Below the pieces are notes generated by a model. The model did no database searches and was not told the origin of the DNA. It saw nothing but the letters and a program-made list of their open reading frames with translations. This document shows positions 55,828 to 64,000 of a stretch of DNA of 64,000 nt, piece by piece (within the stretch, counting starts at the first letter, position 1; every line of letters begins with the position of its first letter). The translations under genes were made by a program, and so were the position numbers. Origin of the DNA: CAWUEZ02 sp963921355 (GTDB taxonomy: Bacteria; Pseudomonadota; Alphaproteobacteria; Thalassobaculales; Thalassobaculaceae); NCBI GenBank assembly GCA_963921355.3, contig OZ001190.1, positions 4,898,001-4,962,000 of the forward strand, written 5' to 3'.

Positions 55828-55998
55828 GGGGACCTCCTCGGGTTCAGGGTCTCCCACCCTCGCCCGGCGGCGTTGCGGCGCGCTATCCGGCCCTTGCGGT
55901 CACGGTCCTGCCCACTTCACCAGTGCCGGAATCCCCCTCGCCTCCCCGAGCGCACGCAGTACACTTCGGGCACCCGCTCCCCACCCGTGGAGACACCG

Positions 55999-56418
55999 AT
56001 GCCTGTCGATCAACTCCTCCAGTCGCCTGAACTCTTCTGGCTTGTGCTCAGCGTTCTGATCTCCGCACTGTACTGGGTACCCTACATCCTGAACGAGATC
56101 GTGCGGGCCGGGCTGTTCGGCGCGATGGCTTCCAAGCAGCCCTGGTCGATCGAGCTCGCCGGCTGGGCTCAACGCGCCCGGCGGGCGCACGCCAACCAGG
56201 TCGAGAACCTGGTGATCTTCGCCCCGCTCGCCATGCTGGTTCCGCTGCTCGGCCTCAGTTCGGAGGCAACCGCGCTGGCGGCCATGATCTTCTTCGTCGC
56301 CCGGCTCGCCCATTTCGTCGTCTACACTCTCGGCGTTCCCGTGCTCCGGACCCTGACTTTCTTCATCGGCGTCGGCTGTCAGGTCTATCTCGCGATCGTC
56401 CTGCTAGGCGCGCTGTAG
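55999..56418 (+). CDS. MAPEG family membrane protein
   Basis: A 139-residue integral membrane protein with four hydrophobic helices, the MAPEG fold (membrane-associated eicosanoid/glutathione metabolism). Family-type segments are WVPYILNEIVRAGLFGAMA, the loop WAQRARRAHANQVENLVIFAPLAML with the Arg/Asn/Glu cluster that binds glutathione, and RLAHFVVYTLGVPVLRTLTFF. The bacterial branch is uncharacterised. ATG 55999 with GTGGAG upstream gives the family length. Confidence 0.88.
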   Translation: MPVDQLLQSPELFWLVLSVLISALYWVPYILNEIVRAGLFGAMASKQPWSIELAGWAQRARRAHANQVENLVIFAPLAMLVPLLGLSSEATALAAMIFFVARLAHFVVYTLGVPVLRTLTFFIGVGCQVYLAIVLLGAL

Positions 56419-56429
56419 CGGCCCCGCGG

Positions 56430-56519
56430 GGTCCCGGTCTCGACCGGCGGTCGAACCGGGATGACGGTCGGGATAGAGAAAGAACGTCATCCCGGCGGAG
56501 TGTAGCGACGGCCGGGACC
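56430..56519. repeat. REP-like palindromic element
   Basis: GGTCCCGG (56430-56437) pairs with CCGGGACC (56512-56519), and CCGGGATGACG (56456-56466) pairs exactly with CGTCATCCCGG (56485-56495). The GTCATCCCGGC motif is typical of dispersed repeats in alphaproteobacteria. It fills the gap between the MAPEG gene and the GGT gene. Confidence 0.75.
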
Positions 56520-56528
56520 TCGCAACCT

Positions 56529-58220
56529 CTAGCGCGCGAACGCGCCGGTGTTGCGGCGGGGATCGGCCATGGCCATCAGCAGCCCGCCAGGGCCCGGCAC
56601 CACCGCGCAGACGGCACCCGCGGTGTGGATCTTATCGGGCCAGGTGACCACCCGGTGGCCGAGGGCGGCCAGCGCGTCGCGGGTGCCGGCATCGATCCGG
56701 GCCTCGACATTGACCTGGCCCGGATGGATCTCGTGCGGCTCGAAGGTGCCGGGGAAGCTGTAGCTCGCCACCCGCGGCGCCTCGACCGCGTCCTGCGGCG
56801 CCATTGCGAAGACATGCAGGTTCAGCAGCACCTGGGCCATGGCCTGAACCTGGACATCCGCCCCCGGCGTGCCGAACGGCATCGCGCGGCCGTCGGGCGC
56901 CACCCAGATCGCCGGGTTCGGGGTCAGCCGCGGCCGCTTGCCGGGCCAAACACCGCTCGGGTGGGTCGGATCCGCCCAACTGGCCGAGCCGCGCGAGGAC
57001 GGACAGAGCCCGGTCCCGGGCATGATCGGTGCCGAATAGGTCACGTCGCTCGGCGTCGCCGAGAACGCGTTACCCCAACGGTCAACCACCGCGATATAGG
57101 AGGTATCGCCCGGATCTGGCGTGCCCTCTCCCACTGCCGCACGAGGCCGTGAGCGGTCCTCCGGCATCGGACAGTCGGGATGGGCGCGGCCCGCATAGAA
57201 ACAGGCGGCCAGCCGGCGCTCGGCGTAGTCGGCGCTCAACAGCCGGTCGACCGGCACATCGACGAAGCGCGGGTCGCCGAGATGGGCTTCCCGGTCGGCG
57301 AAGGCGATCTTCACGCATTCGATCACCCGGTGCAGATGCTCAACCGAATTGTGCGCGACGCCCTGCCAGTCGAACCGGCCGAGCAGGGTCATCACCTGAC
57401 CCAGCGCCGGGCCCTGGCTCCACGTCCCGCAGACCGACAACCGGCCATCGACCCAGTCGATCGCCGGCGGCTCGGCCACTTCGAGCGCGTAGCTCTCCAG
57501 GTCCTCGGCCCGCAGCAGACCACCGTTCTCGGCATGAAAGCGCAGGATCGCAGCCGCCAGGTCGCCGCGGTAGAACGCGTCCTCGGCGGCCTGCAGGCCG
57601 GCTGGCCGGCCTTGGCGCCGGGCCGCGCGCTCTTCATCGGCCATGTACTGCAGCGAGGCGGCAAGGTCGCGCTGAACGAAGCGGTCGCCGATCGCCGGCG
57701 GTGACCCGTCCGGCAGAAAGATCGCCGCGTTCTGCGGCCACTCGCGATAGTCCTCGACGTGCTCGGCGATCAGCCCGGCCATCAGCGGATACATCGGGAA
57801 GCCGTCGCGGGCGTGGCCGATCGCAGCTGCCGCGACATCGCCGAAATCCATCGTGCCGAAATCCCGCAGCGCCCGGATCCAGGCTTTCGGGGCCGCCGGT
57901 ACGACGGTGCGGAGGATACCGCGCGGCACATGACCGCCATGGGCCGTCTGGAACAGCGCCGGGTCCAGGGCAGCGGGCCAGGTACCCACACCGTCGATGG
58001 CGATCGTGCGTCCCGACTCGGCGAGGCGCATCATAATCGGCGCGACCCCGGCGACGTTCACCAGGTCGCTCTGCACCACGCCGAGGGTGATGCCGCCCGC
58101 AACCCCGGCATCGACCGCGTTGCCGCCCGCCTCCAGCACGTCGAAAGCGGCCTGGGCGGCCAGCTCATGGCCGGCCGAGACCAGATGCCGGTAGCCTGCA
58201 GTCTGGGCACGCCAGGTCAT
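56529..58220 (-). CDS. Gamma-glutamyltransferase family protein
   Basis: A 563-residue Ntn-hydrolase homologue. Family features: GHELAAQAAFDVLEAGGNAVDAGVAG at the start, a central VEHLHRVIECVKIAFADREAHLGDP, and the cleavage/nucleophile site PGDTSYIAVVDRWGNAFSATPS with Thr near 372. The C-terminal subunit has RPRLTPNPAIWVAPDGRAMPFGTPGADVQVQAM. No signal peptide is obvious, so it may be cytoplasmic, unlike E. coli Ggt. Substrates may include gamma-glutamyl compounds or cephalosporin-like amides. It lies 17 bases downstream of the aminotransferase gene. Confidence 0.9.
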   Translation of the reverse strand: MTWRAQTAGYRHLVSAGHELAAQAAFDVLEAGGNAVDAGVAGGITLGVVQSDLVNVAGVAPIMMRLAESGRTIAIDGVGTWPAALDPALFQTAHGGHVPRGILRTVVPAAPKAWIRALRDFGTMDFGDVAAAAIGHARDGFPMYPLMAGLIAEHVEDYREWPQNAAIFLPDGSPPAIGDRFVQRDLAASLQYMADEERAARRQGRPAGLQAAEDAFYRGDLAAAILRFHAENGGLLRAEDLESYALEVAEPPAIDWVDGRLSVCGTWSQGPALGQVMTLLGRFDWQGVAHNSVEHLHRVIECVKIAFADREAHLGDPRFVDVPVDRLLSADYAERRLAACFYAGRAHPDCPMPEDRSRPRAAVGEGTPDPGDTSYIAVVDRWGNAFSATPSDVTYSAPIMPGTGLCPSSRGSASWADPTHPSGVWPGKRPRLTPNPAIWVAPDGRAMPFGTPGADVQVQAMAQVLLNLHVFAMAPQDAVEAPRVASYSFPGTFEPHEIHPGQVNVEARIDAGTRDALAALGHRVVTWPDKIHTAGAVCAVVPGPGGLLMAMADPRRNTGAFAR

Positions 58221-58237
58221 CGTCGCGCTCCCTCCGC

Positions 58238-59353
58238 CTAGGTGAGCACCTCCTCCAGGGCCGCCACCAGCGCGTCGGTGTCCTCGGCGGTGGCGGTGGT
58301 GATCCGGATGTAGTCCTCGTATCCCGGGGCCATCAGGCGGCCGATCATGATGCCGCGGGCCTCGAGTGCTGCCACCACCGCGCCGGCCGGCTTTGGCGTC
58401 TTGGCCGCCAGATAGTTACCGACACTGGGAAACACCTCGCAGCCGAGCCGGACCAGGCCCGCCTCGATCCGTTCGCGCTCGATCCGGGTGGGCTCGAGAA
58501 TTGATTCCATGTGCGCGCGGTCGCCGAGGGCGGCCAGCGCGCCGGCCTGGGCCACGGCGTTGACGTTGAACACGCTGCGCATCTTCTGGAACCACTCGGC
58601 GACCGCGTCCGAGCCGCAGAGCGCGTAGCCGACCCGCATGCCGGCCAGACCATAGGCCTTCGAAAAAGTGCGGAACGCCGCCCAGGGGGCCGCGATGCCC
58701 GCCAGCCCGTCCAGATGGTCACCGCCGCCGGCATGGATGCCGTACTCGTAATACGCCTCGTCGACCACCAGCAGGGTCGTCGCCGGCAGTTTCTCCGCGA
58801 AGGCCCGCACCTCGTCCCGCGTCAGCATGCCGCCGGTCGGGTTGTTCGGCGTCGCCAGGAACACGATCCGGGTGCGGTCGGTGACCGCCGCCAGCATGGC
58901 TTCGGTGTCACAGGCGCCGTCCTGGCGCACCCGAACCGGCACCAGCGTCGCGCCGTTGACCGCGGCGCATTTCGAGTATCCGGGAAAGGATGGGGTCGGG
59001 ACGATGACCTCGTCGCCGGGCGCCAGGGCCATGCGGCCGGCGGCGACGATCAGTTCATCGGAGCCGTTGCCGACGACGATCCGGCTCTGGGCGTGGCCGG
59101 TGTGCTCCGCCAGCGCCGCCGTCAGATCCCGCCACAGCGGATCCGGGTAGTAGTTGACCCGGGTCCCGGCGTCCTGCATCGCGGCAACCGCCCGGGGCGA
59201 GGGCGCGAACGGCGACTCGTTCAGGTTCATGCGGCGGATCAGGGCCGGATCGATGCCCGAGGTCGAATCGCGCTGGGTCGGGGGCCAGCCGCCGACGGGC
59301 ATGGCGCGGATATGCGCCTTGGGCAGAACGGCGGCGGGATCGGCATCGGCCAT
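58238..59353 (-). CDS. Pyridoxal-phosphate aminotransferase, HisC-like
   Basis: A 371-residue class I/II aminotransferase. Visible elements: RMNLNESPFAPSPRAVAAM at the start of the domain, VVGNGSDELI (PLP phosphate site), ATPNNPTGGML, VVDEAYYEY (Asp and Tyr binding PLP), and the Schiff-base lysine near 231 in FRTFSKAYGLAGMRVGY. These match histidinol-phosphate aminotransferase. It is not in a his operon, and a broader aromatic or unknown role next to the GGT gene is equally likely. GAGGAG precedes ATG 59353. Confidence 0.85.
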   Translation of the reverse strand: MADADPAAVLPKAHIRAMPVGGWPPTQRDSTSGIDPALIRRMNLNESPFAPSPRAVAAMQDAGTRVNYYPDPLWRDLTAALAEHTGHAQSRIVVGNGSDELIVAAGRMALAPGDEVIVPTPSFPGYSKCAAVNGATLVPVRVRQDGACDTEAMLAAVTDRTRIVFLATPNNPTGGMLTRDEVRAFAEKLPATTLLVVDEAYYEYGIHAGGGDHLDGLAGIAAPWAAFRTFSKAYGLAGMRVGYALCGSDAVAEWFQKMRSVFNVNAVAQAGALAALGDRAHMESILEPTRIERERIEAGLVRLGCEVFPSVGNYLAAKTPKPAGAVVAALEARGIMIGRLMAPGYEDYIRITTATAEDTDALVAALEEVLT

Positions 59354-59464
59354 TACGGAACTCCTCGGACAGAACGGCGCGCGAGAGTAGCGTCCCGGCC
59401 GGGGCCGCGTCAGCCCTCTCGTCTTCGCCGACCGGCACACTGGCGCCGACCGCCGGCGATGAGG

Positions 59465-62272
59465 CTAGAAAACCCCGAAGATATCGCTTGAGACCTCGTG
59501 CCGGGCGACGCCGATGAGCGTCATGGTCGCGCCACTCGCGAAATCGAGCACCGCATGCCCGTCCGTGTCCGCACTGACGGTCACGGTGACCGGCGTGAAA
59601 GCCGCGCCGTCCAGTCCCGGCGCGACAATCGCGGCCGCCTGCGAGACGATCTGGTCGATACCGAGTTCGAAGTCCTGGACGACATGGCGGCCCGACCCGG
59701 TGGGCACGATGAAGGTATCGGCGCCGTCGCCGCCAATCAGCGTATCCGCGCCCTGCCCCCCTGCCAGGGTGTCGGCGCCGGCATTTCCGGAAAGAACATC
59801 GTCACCCTGGCCGCCGTACAGGAAGTCGCCGCCGACACCGCCCGAGAGCGTGTCGTTGCCGGTATTGCCGTAGACCACGTCGGCGTCCGCGCCGCCGTTC
59901 AGGCTGTCGCCATCGTTGTTGCCGAAGACCGTGTCGGCGCCGCTGCCGCCGGTGACCTGGTCGGCACCGTCGCCACCCGACAGCGTGTCGCTGCCGAGGT
60001 TGCCGTACAGCACGTCGTCCCCGACATTGCCGAACAGCGAGTCGGCGTCCCGGTTGCCGCGGATCACGTCGCTGCCCTGCCCGCCGTAGAGGCTGTCGCC
60101 GCCCTGGCCGCCGAACAGCGCATCCGCCCCGACATTGCCGTAGACGAGATCGGCGTCGGCATTGCCGTACAGCACGTTGGTGCCGACGTTGCCCCGGAGC
60201 GTGTCACCACCTGCCCCTCCGTTCACCGTGTTCTCGCCGCTGTTGCCGATGATCGTGTTGGCCGAGTCGTTGCCCTGGACCACGGCCGCGCCGGCGCCGG
60301 ACGGACACAGTGTCACGTTGGTCGTGGAGTCGTGCATATTGACGGTGGCCGGCGCCGACTCCGTCACCTCGCTGGGCACCACGACCGTGGCGGTGCCGAT
60401 GCTGCCCTCGCTTGGCAGGTTGATGACGATGCCGCCGGTTCCGCCCTCGACCGAGGTCGGCACCGAGAGGCGCATGTTGTTGACCACGCTGTCCGACGGC
60501 ATGGAGAGATCGAGCGTGCCGCCGCAGAAATCACTGGTCGCGGGGGTCAGCGTCACCTGATCGGTCGTCCCTGGCGACAGCGACTTCAGGCTGTCGGCAT
60601 CGGTCATGTCGATCGAGCTGACGACGGTGTTGTCGGTGATGGTGACGTCGTTGCCATCACCGCCGACATAGGAGACCTTGTAGGTACGCCCGTTGCTGAT
60701 GAACTCCGCGCCCTCGGCCAGGCCGGCAAAGGTACCGGTAACGGCGTCGGTGCCGTCGTTGCTGATGATCTGGAAGCAGTTGTTGGCCGCGGACGTGAAA
60801 CCGAACGACGTCGACAGAGTGGCGCCATCGAGGCTGACGGTTCCGGTCACATTGATCTGATCGAAACTGACGCCGGCCATGAGGCCGTTCAGGTCCACCG
60901 TCAAGGTCGCCCCGGGGGACAGGCCCAGCCGCCCGGTGGCCAGGCTGCCGGCGCCGTCGCCCGGGCTCAGCGTGGCGCCAGACGAGATGCTGACCGTACC
61001 GGTGGTGCTGCCCGACCCCGTGAGTGTCGTACCGCTGGCGGCCGTGACGTCACTGGCCAGGCTGCCGTTGACCTTCAAAGTCCCACTGGAGACGGTCGTC
61101 GACCCGGAATAGGTGTTGGTTCCGGAGAGGGTCAGCGTGCCGGTCCCGGTCTTGGTCAGATTACCGGCACCGGAAATGCCGCCCGAGAATGTCACGGCAT
61201 CGCTGTTGGAGACCGTCGCGTGAGACGCGCCGAAGGCGAAGGCGTTGTCCACCGTCGTGGCGCCGGTGACGGTGAGGGTTCCGCCGTCGAGGGTGACGGT
61301 GCCACTGCCCAGGTTGCCATCGGCGCTGATCGAGAGCGTGGAACTGCCGCTGACACTCGTCGCGCCGTAGCTGTTCGCCGTTCCGGTCAGCGTCAGGCTG
61401 CCGCTGGATTCCACCTCAACGGCGCCACTGCCGGAGATCGTGGATCCGATGGTGGCGGTTCCGCCTTCGAAGACGAACGCCTCGCCTGCGGAAACGGCGA
61501 TCTCCCCGCCCGTGATCGTCAGATTATCGGCACTGCGATGGACGGCGCTGCTGGTGATGCCGACGGTCACGGTCAGGTTGACTGTCGCATCGACCAGGGC
61601 GCTCTGGAACGTGACCGTGTCGGCATCGAGCGGGTTCTGGGTGGCCCAGGTCCAGCCGAAAGACCGGTTGACCGTGTCGCCGCCGTCGGTCGAGGTGATC
61701 CGGTAGTTGGCCAGGCGTACCGGGTGCTCGCGCAGGGCATCAGCCGGCACGATCTGGCCAATTCCTCCCGCTGCGCCGGCGGTCGTCGCAGGCCCGCCAT
61801 CGGTGCCGCGGCCGACCGGACCCTGCGGCGCCGCCACGGACACGTCGAGCGCCCCCGCCAGGGTCTCGACAAGTTCCACGCCTTGCCGCCCGGCTCCAAC
61901 CGAACACGCCAGGATCCGCAATTCGGCGCCGGCGAGACGTCGACGCAGGGCCGCGACCGCGTCCGGGGCCCGGTGCACCGCCGCGCGATCGAGGCCGGTG
62001 CGGCCGATCGCGATATGCCCCGGGGCCCCATGGGCCAGGATGTGGACCGCCGCGACCGGGCCGATCGCCTCCAGCGTATCGGCCAGTTGCTCCAGCGCCT
62101 CGCGGTCGGGATCGACGTGGACGATGCGGGCCGGTCGCGCCAGCCGGTCCAGCAGACGGCCGTGGCTTTCGAGATCGGGATCGACGAACAGGACCTCAGC
62201 GGGCAACCCGCTGCACCGCTCGGCCGCTGCCTCCGGATCTCCTGCCCCCGATCTATCCAATCTGGGCCCCAC
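59465..62272 (-). CDS. Large secreted protein: DUF4347, autotransporter-type repeats and RTX calcium repeats
   Basis: A 935-residue mosaic exoprotein. Residues ~25-165 match DUF4347 (EVLFVDPDLESHGRLLDRL, HILAHGAPGHIAIG, ELRILACSVGAG), with a His/Cys pair like caspase-fold peptidases. Residues ~185-470 are Ser/Thr/Gly-rich beta-helical repeats, including a PATR-type unit near 374-405 (GNLTKTGTGTLTLSGTNTY). Residues ~665-850 contain many calcium-binding RTX nonapeptides, in several of which GG is replaced by GN (YGNVGADAL). The C-terminus (FIVPTGSGRHVVQDFELGIDQI) fits the post-repeat type I secretion signal. There is no Sec signal, so type I export is likely. No T1SS genes are in the window. 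GTG 62272 follows GAGGAT. Confidence 0.88.
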   Translation of the reverse strand: MGPRLDRSGAGDPEAAAERCSGLPAEVLFVDPDLESHGRLLDRLARPARIVHVDPDREALEQLADTLEAIGPVAAVHILAHGAPGHIAIGRTGLDRAAVHRAPDAVAALRRRLAGAELRILACSVGAGRQGVELVETLAGALDVSVAAPQGPVGRGTDGGPATTAGAAGGIGQIVPADALREHPVRLANYRITSTDGGDTVNRSFGWTWATQNPLDADTVTFQSALVDATVNLTVTVGITSSAVHRSADNLTITGGEIAVSAGEAFVFEGGTATIGSTISGSGAVEVESSGSLTLTGTANSYGATSVSGSSTLSISADGNLGSGTVTLDGGTLTVTGATTVDNAFAFGASHATVSNSDAVTFSGGISGAGNLTKTGTGTLTLSGTNTYSGSTTVSSGTLKVNGSLASDVTAASGTTLTGSGSTTGTVSISSGATLSPGDGAGSLATGRLGLSPGATLTVDLNGLMAGVSFDQINVTGTVSLDGATLSTSFGFTSAANNCFQIISNDGTDAVTGTFAGLAEGAEFISNGRTYKVSYVGGDGNDVTITDNTVVSSIDMTDADSLKSLSPGTTDQVTLTPATSDFCGGTLDLSMPSDSVVNNMRLSVPTSVEGGTGGIVINLPSEGSIGTATVVVPSEVTESAPATVNMHDSTTNVTLCPSGAGAAVVQGNDSANTIIGNSGENTVNGGAGGDTLRGNVGTNVLYGNADADLVYGNVGADALFGGQGGDSLYGGQGSDVIRGNRDADSLFGNVGDDVLYGNLGSDTLSGGDGADQVTGGSGADTVFGNNDGDSLNGGADADVVYGNTGNDTLSGGVGGDFLYGGQGDDVLSGNAGADTLAGGQGADTLIGGDGADTFIVPTGSGRHVVQDFELGIDQIVSQAAAIVAPGLDGAAFTPVTVTVSADTDGHAVLDFASGATMTLIGVARHEVSSDIFGVF

Positions 62273-62543
62273 CTATCCTCGCATCGCTTATGTTCAGACG
62301 ATGATACGGACCAGCATAGGCCTGATCTTTGACTTATGTCTTTTTTGTTGTGTTTTTATTGCAAGTATATAGATAAATCGCTGTATACAACTGCACGTGT
62401 AGCTTGCTTCTGGACGTAAGCCGGACCACCGGTTCGCGCCTTCTGAACTGCCGCGAGTGATGGTCATGCGGGTCGACCGGTTCTTCCGGCTCGACCTCGG
62501 CCAGGCGGCGCAGAGCCACCTGAACTTCGGCCGCGGCTGGCCC
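62273..62543. other. Intergenic region, AT-rich stretch, no confident gene
   Basis: Bases ~62,330-62,400 are markedly AT-rich, unlike the rest of the window, and probably hold the promoter of the RTX gene. Around 62,460-62,530 the minus strand encodes LRRLAEVEPEEPVDPHDHH, similar to FAEVDPDEPVDPRVHYE in the gene at the right edge. It may be a gene remnant. Confidence 0.4.
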
Positions 62544-63194
62544 TCAGGCCCGGGTCGACACCATCGGATTGTCGATGATCTCGATCCCGTCACGGGTCAT
62601 TTCCGGAAACGCAACGCGCGCTTTCGGATAGGTGGATTCCACCCCGAGAAGACTGGCCCGTAGCGGTGTCCGCAACGTCGACGGTTGAATGCGGAAAACG
62701 AAATCACCGATGTAGTTGGCTTTGCCCGGGATGGTATCGACACGAAAATTGAACGCCCGCCGCCCCGGATCCTCGGCGAGGTTCCCGAAGCGGAAGATGT
62801 ACTTCTTGTACACGGCATAGGCTGCGGGGTTTGGCCGGTACATCGGTGTGATGTCGTCAATCTGGATCTGATGCAGGACGTAGGTGCCCGCCGGGCCCTG
62901 GTCCCAAGCGTAGTCTTGCGGGTTCCAGTCCAGATCGATGTTCCGCAGGTACGAGCGCCTGTTGGTGACCATGGCGAGCGCGTTGCCCGGATGCTCGAGC
63001 GTCTCCGGGTCGACCTTCACCAGCCCGACGGTGATCCGGTAGACGCTGGACCGATGGTCGAGGGCCCGGAACCCGCCGACCAGAATCGAGTCGGAACTCC
63101 CCGCTGCAAAGGACTTGAAATCGCCGGTTCTGGCGCATCCAGCCATTGCGAGGCAGCCGGATGCGATGAAGGCTCTGCGGGATATCTGGTGCAT
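62544..63194 (-). CDS. Putative lipoprotein, unknown function
   Basis: A 216-residue exported protein. The N-terminus MHQISRRAFIASGCLAMAGCAR has a twin-arginine-like SRRAF motif and a lipobox ending at Cys20. The mature part contains LVGGFRALDHRSSVYRITVGLV, YVLHQIQIDDITPMY and GKANYIGDFVFRIQPS, suggesting a beta-rich fold. No family is certain, but the layout resembles envelope proteins of alphaproteobacteria. ATG 63194 has AGGA upstream. It is followed by the RTX gene, 271 bases away, and preceded by the cupin gene. Confidence 0.7.
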   Translation of the reverse strand: MHQISRRAFIASGCLAMAGCARTGDFKSFAAGSSDSILVGGFRALDHRSSVYRITVGLVKVDPETLEHPGNALAMVTNRRSYLRNIDLDWNPQDYAWDQGPAGTYVLHQIQIDDITPMYRPNPAAYAVYKKYIFRFGNLAEDPGRRAFNFRVDTIPGKANYIGDFVFRIQPSTLRTPLRASLLGVESTYPKARVAFPEMTRDGIEIIDNPMVSTRA

Positions 63195-63246
63195 GAGGCT
63201 TCCTATACTCCCTGATTCTCTGCACGCACGGAGGTCTCGAACAGGT

Positions 63247-63711
63247 TCACGGTTCAACGATAAGCGGATTGGGGCCAAGGATCGTCATATCGAACTCGCG
63301 CTTGAACCGGGCAGCGACTTCCGGGTCGGCAGGGTCTGCACGCTTGAGTTCTTCGAAGTGGTCGAAGAGCGCCTCCGCGCCGCCGGGGGCAAATCCGATG
63401 AAGAGACGGCCCGGTGTGGCCCCCGAATTCACGAAACAATGCGGCGTACCCGCGGGGACGTAGGCGGTATCACCAGGGCCGGCGTTGATCAGATCCTCTC
63501 CGACCTTGAACGTGTAGCGCCCTGCGATGACACGGAAGAACTCACCTGCGGTGTCGTGGATGTGCAGCGGCGGGCCCTGATTGGGCGGCGTGACCTCTTC
63601 AACCAGCCCGACACCGCCATCGGTATCCGCCTCGCGCATCAGCACCTTGAGAACAATCCCATCCGGATTCTCGTCAAGCTCTTCGGCATTCGCGACAACG
63701 GCTGTGCTCAT
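63247..63711 (-). CDS. Cupin-domain protein
   Basis: A 154-residue single-domain cupin. The two cupin motifs are GPPLHIHDTAGEFFRVIAGRYTF (metal ligands His, His, Glu) and GDTAYVPAGTPHCFVNSG (final His). The substrate is unknown; such proteins are often small dioxygenase-like or binding proteins. ATG 63711 has a strong ribosome site (GGAGGGAG), which excludes the longer upstream start at 63747. It is upstream of, and on the same strand as, the lipoprotein gene. Confidence 0.88.
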   Translation of the reverse strand: MSTAVVANAEELDENPDGIVLKVLMREADTDGGVGLVEEVTPPNQGPPLHIHDTAGEFFRVIAGRYTFKVGEDLINAGPGDTAYVPAGTPHCFVNSGATPGRLFIGFAPGGAEALFDHFEELKRADPADPEVAARFKREFDMTILGPNPLIVEP

Positions 63712-63765
63712 GCGGAACTCCCTCCTAGTGCCATGAGACTCAATCATGCATTCGATCGGCCGCAG

Positions 63766-64000
63766 TTATCGATCGCGCGCGACATCGAGGATCTGCTTCA
63801 GGTCAGCGACGTCCACTTCGTAGTGGACGCGGGGGTCGACGGGTTCATCAGGGTCGACCTCTGCAAAGGTGAACGAAAGAAGCGCGGCTTCGAAGACGTT
63901 TAGCACTACATCCGCCTGATCCTGCCGGTCGTCGATGCCCCGTGCCGCCGCCGCCACATCGTCGGCGCCATGCAGTTCGCGCCCTGATCCACTGGCCCTC
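63766..64000 (-). CDS. Unidentified protein, C-terminal fragment
   Basis: The frame is open from the stop at 63766 to the right edge, so the 5' end is outside the window. The ~77 visible residues include RELHGADDVAAAARGIDD, then ADVVLNVFEAALLSFTFAEVDPDEPVDPRVHYEVDVADLKQIL. No family is recognised. A GTG at 63957 could also start it. The EVDPDEPVDP segment has a partial match around 62,480. Confidence 0.5.
   Translation of the reverse strand, partial: RASGSGRELHGADDVAAAARGIDDRQDQADVVLNVFEAALLSFTFAEVDPDEPVDPRVHYEVDVADLKQILDVARDR

Noticed and set aside
59498..62332. 944-codon open frame on the plus strand opposite the RTX gene
   Set aside because: It is the mirror of a GC-rich, repeat-rich gene on the minus strand; its translation is Arg/Asp/Gly-rich with no domain.

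Overview
The window is GC-rich, densely packed DNA from an alphaproteobacterium, most likely a marine Rhodospirillales-like lineage. That placement is inferred from gene content and layout: an ispH-thrB-rnhA cluster, a SAM-II riboswitch, a ChrR-type ECF sigma/anti-sigma pair, a DUF1127 gene with an ideal Shine-Dalgarno, GcvA-type LysR regulators and intergenic palindromes. No rRNA, tRNA, CRISPR array, insertion sequence or prophage was found, so this is ordinary chromosomal DNA.

Layout. 0-10.7 kb: MFS transporter end, yciB, dusA, an SDR reductase with a divergent TetR regulator and operator, a phosphoesterase, an MttB-family methyltransferase beside a frameshifted dimethylglycine/sarcosine-dehydrogenase-like gene, a periplasmic rhodanese and a 1-Cys peroxiredoxin. 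10.8-14.5 kb: a large wHTH/cyclase-like/AAA/TPR regulator, also frameshifted. 14.5-22.5 kb: rnhA-thrB-ispH, a CDGSH protein with a lipoprotein, then a tandem glycine riboswitch controlling gcvT-gcvH-gcvP. 22.6-29 kb: a membrane/ferredoxin/cyclase sensor opposite a four-gene Gld-like ABC operon. 29-35.3 kb: small unknown genes, a BI-1 protein, rlmN, an IalB protein and the sigma-chrR operon. 35.3-43.7 kb: an SpoU methyltransferase, Rhizobium-type asparaginase, a methyltransferase, a lysR-GMC-PPOX-DJ-1 cluster, a TSUP exporter and DUF1127. 43.9-51.5 kb: GcvA-like LysR, a GGDEF protein, acetoacetyl-CoA ligase, a DMT transporter, a SAM-II-controlled O-acetylhomoserine sulfhydrylase and a UDG-like protein. 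51.5-64 kb: PepF, acyl-CoA ligase, DUF1203, MAPEG, a gamma-glutamyltransferase homologue, a HisC-like aminotransferase, a large DUF4347/RTX secreted protein, a lipoprotein, a cupin protein and a partial unknown.

Functional links. One-carbon and methyl-group metabolism recurs: an MttB-type demethylase, a DMGDH-like enzyme, the riboswitch-controlled glycine cleavage system and SAM-controlled methionine synthesis. Redox or stress sensing recurs too: an ECF/ChrR pair with a plausible self-promoter, a putatively haem- and FeS-bearing cyclase, a peroxiredoxin and a CDGSH protein.

The main anomaly is a set of five otherwise conserved genes interrupted by single lesions. Two are -1 frameshifts (near 8,800 and 13,795). 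Three are in-frame stops, one of each kind: TAG at 30,500, TGA at 41,049 and TAA at 42,922. In each nonsense case the protein visibly continues in the same frame after the stop. Sequencing error, strain-specific decay and recoding cannot be told apart from this sequence alone.
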